Translations under genes and position numbers: made by a program | Origin: JAVBSX01 sp051660685 | GTDB lineage: Bacteria > Planctomycetota > Planctomycetia > Pirellulales > Thermoguttaceae | Direction: 5' to 3' | Assembly: GCA_051660685.1 (NCBI GenBank) | Contig: JBOFQB010000015.1 | Location: 1-6,413, forward strand | Length of the DNA: 6,413 bases | In this document: positions 1 to 5,172 of the stretch, one piece after another | Position numbering within the stretch: position 1 is the first letter of the stretch | How the letters are laid out: each line of letters begins with the position of its first letter | Notes under the pieces: model-generated | Databases searched by the model: none | Seen by the model: only the letters and a program-made list of their open reading frames with translations | Told to the model about the DNA's origin: nothing

Positions 1-256
1 AGCCGTTGAGCCCTGCTGCGATGTTCTCATGGTACAAAATACTTCCGTTTTCGTCAACGACACTGCGGGCAGCCCGTTCCAAATCCGGCTGGTCCGTCAC
101 CACCCAAAACGGATGCACATCCGTCGTCTCAATCGTCTGTATATTACCATTCTCATCCTCAATCGTCAAGTAATTGATGTGGTCCGACTTCAACGCAATG
201 GTTTCAGTCACCTCTTTGTATTCGTAAATGCCATTGATTGTGTCGTAACTGTAAAC
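1..256 (-). repeat. Direct repeat, copy A (Hint segment; partner 1509-1764)
   Basis: This segment aligns without gaps to 1509-1764 in the same orientation and the same reading frame. Similarity stops abruptly at the upstream side (minus-strand GTTTACAGTTACGACAC). Beyond that point one copy continues into a hydrophobic leader and the other into an ATPase fragment. Confidence 0.85.
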
Positions 257-322
257 GCAGTTCCCAACGAGAAAACAAACAATAAAGGCAAGGATGTGGA
301 TGATATGGCAAATGGATTTCAT
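1..322 (-). CDS. Partial Hint-domain (pretoxin-type) protein with signal-peptide-like leader; C-terminus beyond the window
   Basis: The minus frame is open from ATG at 322-320 to the window edge (107 codons seen). Residues 1-22 form a hydrophobic leader (MKSICHIIHILAFIVCFLVG, then NC) resembling a signal peptide; the terminal L-V-G-N-C is a poor lipobox. From residue 23 it is Hint-like: VYSYDTINGIYEY, then T-T-D-V-H-P-F-W-V, the Hint block B with its His. About 70 of 85 residues match the chimeric ORF at 1030-1923 in the same register. Complete pretoxin Hint domains begin with a Cys block (C-F-x-x-G-T ... G-D) before V-Y-S-Y-D. That block is absent, so autoproteolysis is unlikely. No Shine-Dalgarno precedes the ATG, and the next gene upstream, the immunity gene, ends about 70 bp away. 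A different toxin tip presumably lies outside the window. The Hint identity is solid; export is inferred. Confidence 0.68.
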   Translation of the reverse strand, partial: MKSICHIIHILAFIVCFLVGNCVYSYDTINGIYEYKEVTETIALKSDHINYLTIEDENGNIQTIETTDVHPFWVVTDQPDLERAARSVVDENGSILYHENIAAGLNG

Positions 323-392
323 GGACAGCAGATCATTGAAATATAAGAAACAGAAAACAGTTTAGTGCAACATAAATGACATTGGGTAACAC

Positions 393-1019
393 CTATTGTT
401 TCAATTGATTCCACCAGTCGTCTGGACTATCAAGAGTAAGCTCTTTTTCATATTCTTGTTGAAGCCAATGACATGCCTCTTCAACAATGCTATCAAATTC
501 TCCTTTTGTCAGAAAAAAATCGCCTTGATGAATATAACATTCTTTATCTTCACTCAACATCGACCAAATGACACGAGCTTGTGATTCATTTTCAAAATAG
601 AGAAGCAGGTGTTCCTGCATAATATCTAATTCTAATGATATACGATGTGCGTCCCAAAATTCACAAGTTCCTACAAAACCAAATGAATTTTTTATTGCGA
701 CATTATCCGCATCATTATCCATGTCGGCACACATGACATCAAGAATCATCTGTGCATCCATTTCGAAAAAAGAACATATTTCCCTTCGTTTGTCGGCATT
801 GCTTAGAACCCATTGTATTTCATTTAGACCTTCCATTCCCAAGGGAACAGCATACGCAATATCTCCAATTGATTTGCCATAAAACCAATAGCAAACCGAT
901 CCCGCAAGATAATGACCAAGATGTCCCACATGTGAATCCGACAACTCAAACATCATCCCAAACCTGAGACGCGACCCAAAATTATGCGTGGTGAGTTGGC
1001 ACTTTAGTACTTCTGTCAT
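393..1019 (-). CDS. Putative immunity protein, Imm42-like
   Basis: This 208-aa soluble protein has no signal peptide and is rich in acidic residues and tryptophan. It starts 10 bp after the stop of the Hint-toxin ORF on the same strand, the standard toxin-then-immunity order of polymorphic toxin loci. Its strong AGGAGGT ribosome binding site overlaps the toxin stop codon. Residues about 35-60 read G-H-Y-L-A-G-S-V-C-Y-W-F-Y-G-K-S-I-G-D, close to my memory of the Imm42 signature (G-x-x-x-Y-W-x-x-G-x-x-I-G-D near the N-terminus). A mixed alpha/beta remainder ends in D-D-W-W-N-Q-L-K-Q. The inferred role is to bind and neutralise the cognate toxin tip in the cytoplasm. With its own ribosome binding site it may be made even if the toxin ORF is silent. 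Position strongly supports an immunity role; the Imm42 family name is less certain. Confidence 0.65.
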   Translation of the reverse strand: MTEVLKCQLTTHNFGSRLRFGMMFELSDSHVGHLGHYLAGSVCYWFYGKSIGDIAYAVPLGMEGLNEIQWVLSNADKRREICSFFEMDAQMILDVMCADMDNDADNVAIKNSFGFVGTCEFWDAHRISLELDIMQEHLLLYFENESQARVIWSMLSEDKECYIHQGDFFLTKGEFDSIVEEACHWLQQEYEKELTLDSPDDWWNQLKQ

Positions 1020-1024
1020 GTAAT

Positions 1025-1031
1025 ACCTCCT
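1025..1031 (-). promoter_or_regulatory. Strong ribosome binding site of the immunity gene
   Basis: The minus strand reads AGGAGGT five bases before ATG 1019. It overlaps the toxin TAG stop (1032-1030), which fixes the immunity start and suggests translational coupling. It is among the best Shine-Dalgarno sequences in the window. Confidence 0.8.
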
Positions 1032-1923
1032 AAATATCGTTAAGCATTTTCCTTATCTTTTTAATATTTCCCTTTCCTTCAACATATCCAGAAAAGTGTA
1101 CCGTATTTTCATTTGTCGAGAAAAATCGATAGATCGTTTTTTTATCAACAATTGCGTACCATGTTCTAGGATTTTTAGGGTCACGGACTGCACGCTTGAA
1201 AACTTCTGCTGCATTTTTTGGCTCTGGTGTTTTCCCCGGCACATAACGCGACGAATGTGTATTATGCTGAATATTAGTTTGGTAAGATGGTCTGCCACTT
1301 ACTGCACAAGAATTATGCACCAGCACGCAGGTCTGGCCGAGGGCAAAATCTTTTTCAAGGACGAAGTAATTACTGTTACCCTCAACGGTGAAGTTGAAGA
1401 CTGCAATGCCGCCAGTCTGCTCGACTCGCGTGACACCAATCAGCGTCGACAACTTGCCGTCCGAGCCGAGAAAAACGTCACCGACCCGTAAATCTTTCGC
1501 TTCGCCCCAAAAACCGCCGACACCGCTAAGATTTTCGTGATATAAAACTGTACCACTTTCGTCAACAACCGACCTTGCCGCCCGCTCCAAATCCGGCTGA
1601 TCTGTAACAACCCAAAACGGATGTACATCCGTCGTCTCAATCGTCTGAATGTTACCCGTTTCATCCTCAATTGTCAAGGAGTTGATGTGGTCTGACTTCA
1701 ACGCAAAAGTTTCAGTCACCTCTATGTATTCATAAATGCCATTGATTGTGTCGTAACTGTAAACCCGATTGTGGGGCGTTTCGGGGCTAGGATAGACGTA
1801 CCAAACCGTTCGGGCAATCGCCGGAATTGCGGTACTCCCCAGCATCTTGTCCGACGAATTGGCCTTGACCGCCTTGCTAAAATGGGTTGTAAGAAGAAAC
1901 GTACATCCCCTCTCATCCGCCAA
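1030..1923 (-). CDS. Chimeric ORF: AAA-ATPase fragment + truncated Hint domain + C-terminal toxin-like domain
   Basis: The 297-codon open frame has three parts. Residues 1-53 are identical to residues 126-178 of the ATPase at 3734-4795. Residues 54-206 are a Hint domain with the block-B motif T-T-D-V-H-P-F-W-V (98-106), F-N-F-T-V-E-G-N-S-N-Y-F-V (176-188) and the closing L-V-H-N-S-C (201-206). Residues 207-297 are a basic C-terminal domain with W-Y-A, I-Y-R-F-F-S-T-N-E-N and V-H-F-S-G, a pattern I have seen on Rhs/Hint toxin tips but cannot name. The immunity gene follows at once. The Hint Cys block is missing. The frame has no ATG at its head: TTG at 1923 is the only start in the first 26 codons and an in-frame TGA lies just upstream at 1944-1942. 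An internal ATG (1845) has no good ribosome binding site. It is probably a silent or donor cassette, or the product of recombination, and may not be translated as drawn. Confidence 0.65.
   Translation of the reverse strand: MADERGCTFLLTTHFSKAVKANSSDKMLGSTAIPAIARTVWYVYPSPETPHNRVYSYDTINGIYEYIEVTETFALKSDHINSLTIEDETGNIQTIETTDVHPFWVVTDQPDLERAARSVVDESGTVLYHENLSGVGGFWGEAKDLRVGDVFLGSDGKLSTLIGVTRVEQTGGIAVFNFTVEGNSNYFVLEKDFALGQTCVLVHNSCAVSGRPSYQTNIQHNTHSSRYVPGKTPEPKNAAEVFKRAVRDPKNPRTWYAIVDKKTIYRFFSTNENTVHFSGYVEGKGNIKKIRKMLNDI
1509..1764 (-). repeat. Direct repeat, copy B (Hint segment; partner 1-256)
   Basis: This is the second copy of the Hint segment, in the same orientation and gap-free against copy A. 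Its upstream edge at 1764 coincides exactly with the junction to the 172-bp ATPase fragment. Confidence 0.85.
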
Positions 1924-1936
1924 TTTGGCAATCGGC
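1765..1936 (-). repeat. 172-bp inverted repeat, fragment of the ATPase gene (partner 4096-4267, plus strand)
   Basis: Read on the minus strand, this matches 4096-4267 at 170 of 172 positions. The two differences (GAC-AAG/AAA and GGG/GGA codons) are synonymous in the ATPase frame. Flanks on both sides are unrelated. The reading frame of the ATPase is kept into the Hint domain. Confidence 0.95.
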
Positions 1937-2005
1937 CAATGTCAATTCCGACTTGTCTTGAACAACAAGGCGAGAGAGGTCACTCTTCACGTCCAAAAAT
2001 TCCTC

Positions 2006-2034
2006 TTGACAACTCCCGCGATTTTTGCTATTCC
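2006..2034 (+). promoter_or_regulatory. Candidate promoter for the 2053-2770 gene pair
   Basis: A perfect TTGACA at 2006-2011 is followed by a 17-bp spacer and an extended -10 (TG at 2026-2027, then TATTCC at 2029-2034). It lies just upstream of ATG 2053 and would leave a very short leader. The -10 matches the consensus only moderately. Confidence 0.4.
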
Positions 2035-2052
2035 CGCCGAAAGGCTTCACCA

Positions 2053-2397
2053 ATGAAAAAATTTGCAATTTCATTATTAGTTTTACTTTGTATCTGTTTC
2101 GTAAGTCATATCGGTCCGGCTGCCGAAGTTGCACAGTCTCACGCAACAAAATTTGTCGCAAAAATCTACCCGTTACTAACAGATTATTTTGAACTGGAAG
2201 TTATTCCAAGGCCAAGGACATGGTTAAGAAGGGCAAGCGGTTTCTATGACGAACTGAAAAGCGAATTGGACGCTCGTACAGAGACGACAACGGCGAAGAA
2301 TTACCCGGCCCGCCCGTTTATGGGGCCGGCGTTGGGAAAATCAATGACGTATTTGGAATTATTAAAATTTGGCGATAGCCTACAGAAAGGAGGTTGA
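2053..2397 (+). CDS. Small putative exported protein, unknown family
   Basis: This encodes 114 aa. The frame is open much further upstream, but that part is antisense to the ATPase fragment. ATG 2053 is chosen because it begins a classic signal peptide: MKK, then a hydrophobic core F-A-I-S-L-L-V-L-L-C-I-C-F-V and a G-P-A-A-E cleavage-like region near residue 24. The mature part of about 90 aa contains Y-P-L-L-T-D-Y-F-E-L-E-V-I-P-R-P and ends in F-G-D-S-L-Q-K-G-G. I do not recognise a family and see no catalytic motif. The next gene starts 4 bp after the stop, its ribosome binding site lying inside this gene's last codons, so the two are probably co-transcribed and coupled. A candidate promoter lies immediately upstream. 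Confidence 0.6.
   Translation: MKKFAISLLVLLCICFVSHIGPAAEVAQSHATKFVAKIYPLLTDYFELEVIPRPRTWLRRASGFYDELKSELDARTETTTAKNYPARPFMGPALGKSMTYLELLKFGDSLQKGG
2384..2393 (+). promoter_or_regulatory. Ribosome binding site fixing the start at 2402
   Basis: AGAAAGGAGG with a following T lies about eight bases before ATG 2402. It decides this start over an upstream in-frame TTG at 2369 and lies inside the end of the preceding gene. Confidence 0.7.
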
Positions 2398-2401
2398 GAT
2401 T

Positions 2402-2770
2402 ATGCTTGAGTTCAAACAAATTTGTTTTCCGGTTTGGTCGAAGGGGCAACCTATCGACCGAGAGCGGGTCGAGATGGTCGGGCTGCTGTTTGCGGCGGTT
2501 CGGGACCGTTCTGTTCCCGGGTTGGTCAGGACGGACTCGATTTACCAGAAAGAAGACAGGGGCTTTTTGGTCTATTCCCAGTTTCATTATCGGGGCGGGG
2601 CAGACCTCTATGACGTTTACATCTGCAAGGATTGCGAGACGTTTGAGGGGGCACTTGTTGAGGTTTCGGCCCGCAAAGGTCTCGAACTGTTCGTCAAGAT
2701 TGTTGAATATTCTGGAGATTCAACCTTGATACAGATTGACATAGTATCTCGTACAAAAATTGGCGGGTAA
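2402..2770 (+). CDS. Hypothetical 122-aa cytoplasmic protein
   Basis: ATG 2402 has a strong Shine-Dalgarno and sits 4 bp after the exported-protein gene. The 122-aa product has no signal peptide or membrane span. It has alternating hydrophobic and charged stretches suggesting an alpha/beta fold: a Q-I-C-F-P-V-W-S-K-G-Q-P segment near the N-terminus, a central Y-S-Q-F-H-Y-R-G-G-A-D-L-Y-D-V-Y-I-C-K-D-C (two Cys three apart), and a C-terminal L-I-Q-I-D-I-V strand. I do not recognise the family. Its size, coupling to a small exported protein and closeness to toxin cassettes make an immunity or accessory role conceivable, but nothing in the sequence shows it. G+C is higher than in the flanking DNA, which may indicate separate origin. 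Confidence 0.65.
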   Translation: MLEFKQICFPVWSKGQPIDRERVEMVGLLFAAVRDRSVPGLVRTDSIYQKEDRGFLVYSQFHYRGGADLYDVYICKDCETFEGALVEVSARKGLELFVKIVEYSGDSTLIQIDIVSRTKIGG

Positions 2771-2859
2771 TTGGGAAAGAACAGGTACCCTTAGGTCCCT
2801 TGTTCCTCGGTTAAAACCCACATGGTTTCCAAACGCAGACTACAGTAAAAAAATGTCCG

Positions 2860-3141
2860 TTATCCCGCAACACCCGTATTAACCGCAACAGACATCCTTG
2901 AATCGAAATTAAATTTCCGGGTCATAGACACCTCTCTTTCTTTTTTCATTTGTAACATTAAATTAATATTTGTGTTTGCAAAAAAAATAAGTGGAAGAAG
3001 GATCATAAACGCAACTTTCCCAACAATCTTTTGGTCTGTTTCCAGCCAAATTCTTGAAGAGACTTTAATTTTTTCTTCAACAGTAACCACACTTGGAATG
3101 TGATTTGTAAGCACGTTGAAACAATCAACGGCAAATGGCAT
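2860..3141 (-). CDS. Doubtful small membrane ORF (93 aa) with an internal start giving a 21-aa peptide
   Basis: An open minus frame from ATG 3141 has a hydrophobic stretch around residues 45-65 (V-A-F-M-I-L-L-P-L-I-F-F-A-N) and no recognisable family. The 3141 start has only a weak ribosome binding site. An in-frame internal ATG at 2925 is preceded by GAGAGG at good spacing and would make the 21-residue peptide MTRKFNFDSRMSVAVNTGVA plus G. Either could be real, but codon use is AT-rich, and the surroundings look like gene debris. Low confidence for both. Confidence 0.28.
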   Translation of the reverse strand: MPFAVDCFNVLTNHIPSVVTVEEKIKVSSRIWLETDQKIVGKVAFMILLPLIFFANTNINLMLQMKKEREVSMTRKFNFDSRMSVAVNTGVAG

Positions 3142-3447
3142 CGTATTTACTCTATCGTCAGAAAAAGTCTCTTATTGCCGACTGGTTTTGTCAGTCGACA
3201 AACGCCTTAAAACCCTATGAGCAAAAAACATGCCAAAATTTGGACAATCGAGACAGATGCGGCAGAAAGTAGTGGATAAAAACGGCGAGACAAAGGAAAA
3301 CAACGTCTTTTGTGGTGGGTAATGCTGATCATATCGCTGAAAAAATTTTTATTTGGAGTGAACTCTGTATTCTGAATCACTGTTATTTTGGCAGGTTCCT
3401 CGGATGGTTCTGTTTTGAACCGCCGCCATTTTGGCAGGGAGACAGGG
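3142..3447. other. 306 bp without a convincing gene
   Basis: Short frames exist here, for example a 30-codon one from ATG 3230 to TAA 3322, but none has a good ribosome binding site or recognisable product. A hairpin lies at 3176-3200. The stretch directly left of the MITE-like element does not translate into the N-terminal part expected for the ATPase beyond it, so that part is lost or diverged. Confidence 0.5.
3176..3200. repeat. Small hairpin
   Basis: TGCCGACTG and CAGTCGACA pair over nine positions with one mismatch around a 7-nt loop. No T-tract follows on either strand, so a terminator is not obvious. Confidence 0.45.
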
Positions 3448-3695
3448 CAGGACTAACGCATCAAAATAGGGATTCATCGTTAATTTGGTCAAAATACACG
3501 TTTCAGGCAAACACAACAGCCGGAAGGGAGCGCAGCGTACTGACGGTTTGTGACATTTTTCAACAAACCTCCTATTTGTCTTGTCCCAAAATACTACCGT
3601 CAATACGGTGCTGCGCACCTCCTTTCCGGCTTTTGTGTTTCCTATTTTTCCAACATGTCTTCCTAAATTAACAAAATTTTGATGCGTTAGCCCTA
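3448..3695. mobile_element. MITE-like non-autonomous element with about 98-bp imperfect inverted repeats
   Basis: The arms 3449-3546 and 3597-3694 are inverted copies at roughly two-thirds or better identity. They begin with the near-perfect terminal motif AGG(A/G)CTAACGCATCAAAAT and end with a shared (C/T)TGACGG; the centre is about 50 bp. There is no transposase. Flanks carry a perfect 9-bp direct repeat GGCAGGGAG (3433-3441 and 3699-3707), or alternatively a weak 10-bp pair directly at the arm ends (7/10 match). Either could be a target duplication. The right end lies at the P-loop codons of the ATPase gene, so the insertion truncated that gene. The end motif recalls ISAs1-type ends, but this is from memory only. 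A structured RNA is the alternative. Confidence 0.7.
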
Positions 3696-3733
3696 GTCGG
3701 CAGGGAGGGGGGAAAACCTTCTTTACCTGTTAC

Positions 3734-4795
3734 ATGGCGGCGGTTGTTTCCAACGGTTGGGATTGGGCCGACGGAACACCGTGTCAACAAGGAAGCGTCC
3801 TGTTCTTCTATGGGGAGGATGTTTTAAGTCAAGTTCTCATTCCCCGTTTGAACGCGCAGGGAGCCGACCTAAACAACATAAGGGTTTTGGACTGTTTCAA
3901 GTGTCGGGACGAAGAGGGGACCGTCATACAGGAACGGGAAGTCACCTTGAAGTATGTTGACGGGATACGGGCGGCGATAGAGCAGACGGAGCGAGGAACC
4001 GGCTTGCCGGTCAAGCTGGTTATTGTTGACCCGGTTTCCAACTTTTGGGGGGGAGCATCGGAGAACGATAATTCCGAGGTGCGAGAGGTTTTGAAGCCGA
4101 TTGCCAAATTGGCGGATGAGAGGGGATGTACGTTTCTTCTTACAACCCATTTTAGCAAGGCGGTCAAGGCCAATTCGTCGGACAAAATGCTGGGAAGTAC
4201 CGCAATTCCGGCGATTGCCCGAACGGTTTGGTACGTCTATCCTAGCCCCGAAACGCCCCACAATCGGCTGTTTATCCCCTCCAAAAGTAACTGTCTCATT
4301 GACCCAACCGGTGTTGAATTTTATATCAATAAGTACGCAAACGGTCTGGTCGAGATTGTTGACACGAATGTAACGGTAACGGCGGACGAACTGGAAGCGG
4401 AAGCGTTTCAGAAAACGGTTGCGGCAAGGCGGAAACGCTTCATGAAGAGGGAATACAAGATATACGGTTTCATCGGTCCGATTTTACCGGAAATCACCGA
4501 ATTGCCTCCGATTTTGAATACGTCACGGCTGGAATGGATACGAATAGAAATGTTTTTTGGGAAGCCCCAGAAAACCAGAAAAACCAAAAAAGAAATAAAG
4601 ACAATGCAGTCCTTTCAAAAATCCCATTCCGGGAATATATCCCAAATAGCCAAGGAATCCGAGAAATCCGAGGATCATCAATCTTTCCGGCATGTGCAAG
4701 TTAATACTGGATTTTTTGAAAAACGCAACACTAATAAATGCAAACAACGAGCAAAGTGCCCAAAGATACTGAACTTGCTCAAAACCCGGAGATGA
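3734..4795 (+). CDS. 5'-truncated AAA_25/RepA-type (RecA-fold) ATPase
   Basis: The product resembles AAA_25 (RepA/DnaB-like hexameric) ATPases of mobile elements, usually linked to replication initiation. In frame before the first ATG the DNA still reads R-Q-G-G-G-K-T-F-F-T (3698-3727), the end of a Walker A P-loop, but no start codon lies upstream before a TGA at 3680-3682. The protein as started therefore lacks the P-loop. The rest is intact: V-L-F-F-Y-G-E-D (22-29), Walker B L-V-I-V-D-P (95-100), L-L-T-T-H-F-S-K (135-142) and G-S-T-A-I-P-A-I-A-R (154-163). The N-terminus was lost at the MITE-like element. After about residue 265 the sequence becomes low-complexity (K/N/S-rich) and lies antisense to the membrane protein at 4523-4906, so the original end was probably nearer 4500. 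Residues 126-178 are duplicated in the toxin chimera. Very likely non-functional. Confidence 0.7.
   Translation: MAAVVSNGWDWADGTPCQQGSVLFFYGEDVLSQVLIPRLNAQGADLNNIRVLDCFKCRDEEGTVIQEREVTLKYVDGIRAAIEQTERGTGLPVKLVIVDPVSNFWGGASENDNSEVREVLKPIAKLADERGCTFLLTTHFSKAVKANSSDKMLGSTAIPAIARTVWYVYPSPETPHNRLFIPSKSNCLIDPTGVEFYINKYANGLVEIVDTNVTVTADELEAEAFQKTVAARRKRFMKREYKIYGFIGPILPEITELPPILNTSRLEWIRIEMFFGKPQKTRKTKKEIKTMQSFQKSHSGNISQIAKESEKSEDHQSFRHVQVNTGFFEKRNTNKCKQRAKCPKILNLLKTRR
4096..4267 (+). repeat. 172-bp inverted repeat inside the ATPase gene (partner 1765-1936, minus strand)
   Basis: This is the in-context copy, encoding ATPase residues from the I-A-K-L-A-D-E-R-G region to P-H-N-R, with gene sequence continuing on both sides. 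It is therefore the likely source of the fragment fused to the Hint toxin. Confidence 0.95.
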
Positions 4796-4906
4796 CAACG
4801 CCCCTAAGCAACCGACCGCCCCCACAAATCCTATTGCTTCGGGAAATCCCGGTTTGATGACAAGTCTTTCATTCCCAGTTTCGATGATGCGAAGATTTTC
4901 ACTCAT
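4523..4906 (-). CDS. Small multi-pass membrane protein with GFLGFLG motifs
   Basis: This encodes 127 aa. ATG 4906 is preceded by GGGAG at seven bases, better than the upstream alternative at 4954. A polar N-terminus (1-20) is followed by likely membrane segments at about 22-38, 46-63, 76-92 and 97-115. It contains the glycine-phenylalanine-leucine pattern L-G-F-L-G-F-L-G-Y-L-G-Y (79-90) and G-F-S-G-F-L-G-L (108-115). This recalls small DUF3796-type membrane proteins rich in G-F-L-G repeats, whose function is unknown to me. Its last 273 bp lie antisense to the tail of the ATPase reading frame. Its good ribosome binding site and membrane-like composition make it the real gene of the pair there. 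It may be a later insertion into the ATPase 3' end. Confidence 0.62.
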   Translation of the reverse strand: MSENLRIIETGNERLVIKPGFPEAIGFVGAVGCLGALSSPGFEQVQYLWALCSLFAFISVAFFKKSSINLHMPERLMILGFLGFLGYLGYIPGMGFLKGLHCLYFFFGFSGFLGLPKKHFYSYPFQP

Positions 4907-5118
4907 AGTACGGCTCCCAAAAATTACATTACAATGATTCAAACGCCAGTCCAATCCGCATTTTCAAGCAACGAATCGAGTCGGCACTGCTTTCCTCACG
5001 CACAACTCTCAGGCATTTTCACATGCTGGACTTGTTCTATAACCCAAAAAGTGTTACAATACATTAACTACATTTGGTAGTATAGGGAATTCCAACGCTC
5101 TAGTCAAGGATGATTTTT
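4907..5118. other. Intergenic region between the divergent membrane protein and integrase genes
   Basis: No gene is seen in this 212-bp gap. It carries one plus-strand promoter candidate (5032-5060) directed at the integrase remnant. Confidence 0.5.
5032..5060 (+). promoter_or_regulatory. Candidate promoter of the integrase
   Basis: TTGTTC (5032-5037), a 17-bp spacer and an extended -10 TGTTACAAT (5052-5060; TACAAT matches the consensus at five of six bases). It lies about 50-150 bp before the possible integrase starts. Confidence 0.45.
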
Positions 5119-5172
5119 ATGGAACGAGTTGAAAAAAATTGAAAGGGTCCGACGAAAAATTCAAACACCGCA

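Noticed and set aside
1771..2052. Plus-strand open frame continuing upstream of the exported protein
   Set aside because: It is antisense to the ATPase fragment; the same frame recurs antisense to 4096-4267. The signal peptide starts cleanly at ATG 2053.
2771..2859. Rho-independent terminator after the 122-aa gene
   Set aside because: A GAACAGG/CCTTGTTC-type stem with a bulge can be drawn, but it lacks a T-tract and is weak.
3230..3322. 30-codon frame beginning MPKFGQSRQ
   Set aside because: It has no ribosome binding site and no recognisable similarity, and overlaps another short frame; too little evidence to call a gene.
3312..3671. Plus-strand frame of 119 codons across the left flank and the inverted-repeat element
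   Set aside because: Half of it runs through the MITE-like arms, the start is poor, and composition (F, C, W-rich) looks non-coding. It was considered only as a possible ATPase N-terminus and did not fit.
3829..4261. Long minus-strand frames within the ATPase gene
   Set aside because: They are shadows of a GC-rich coding strand, rich in Arg/Ser/Pro, without domain motifs or ribosome binding sites.
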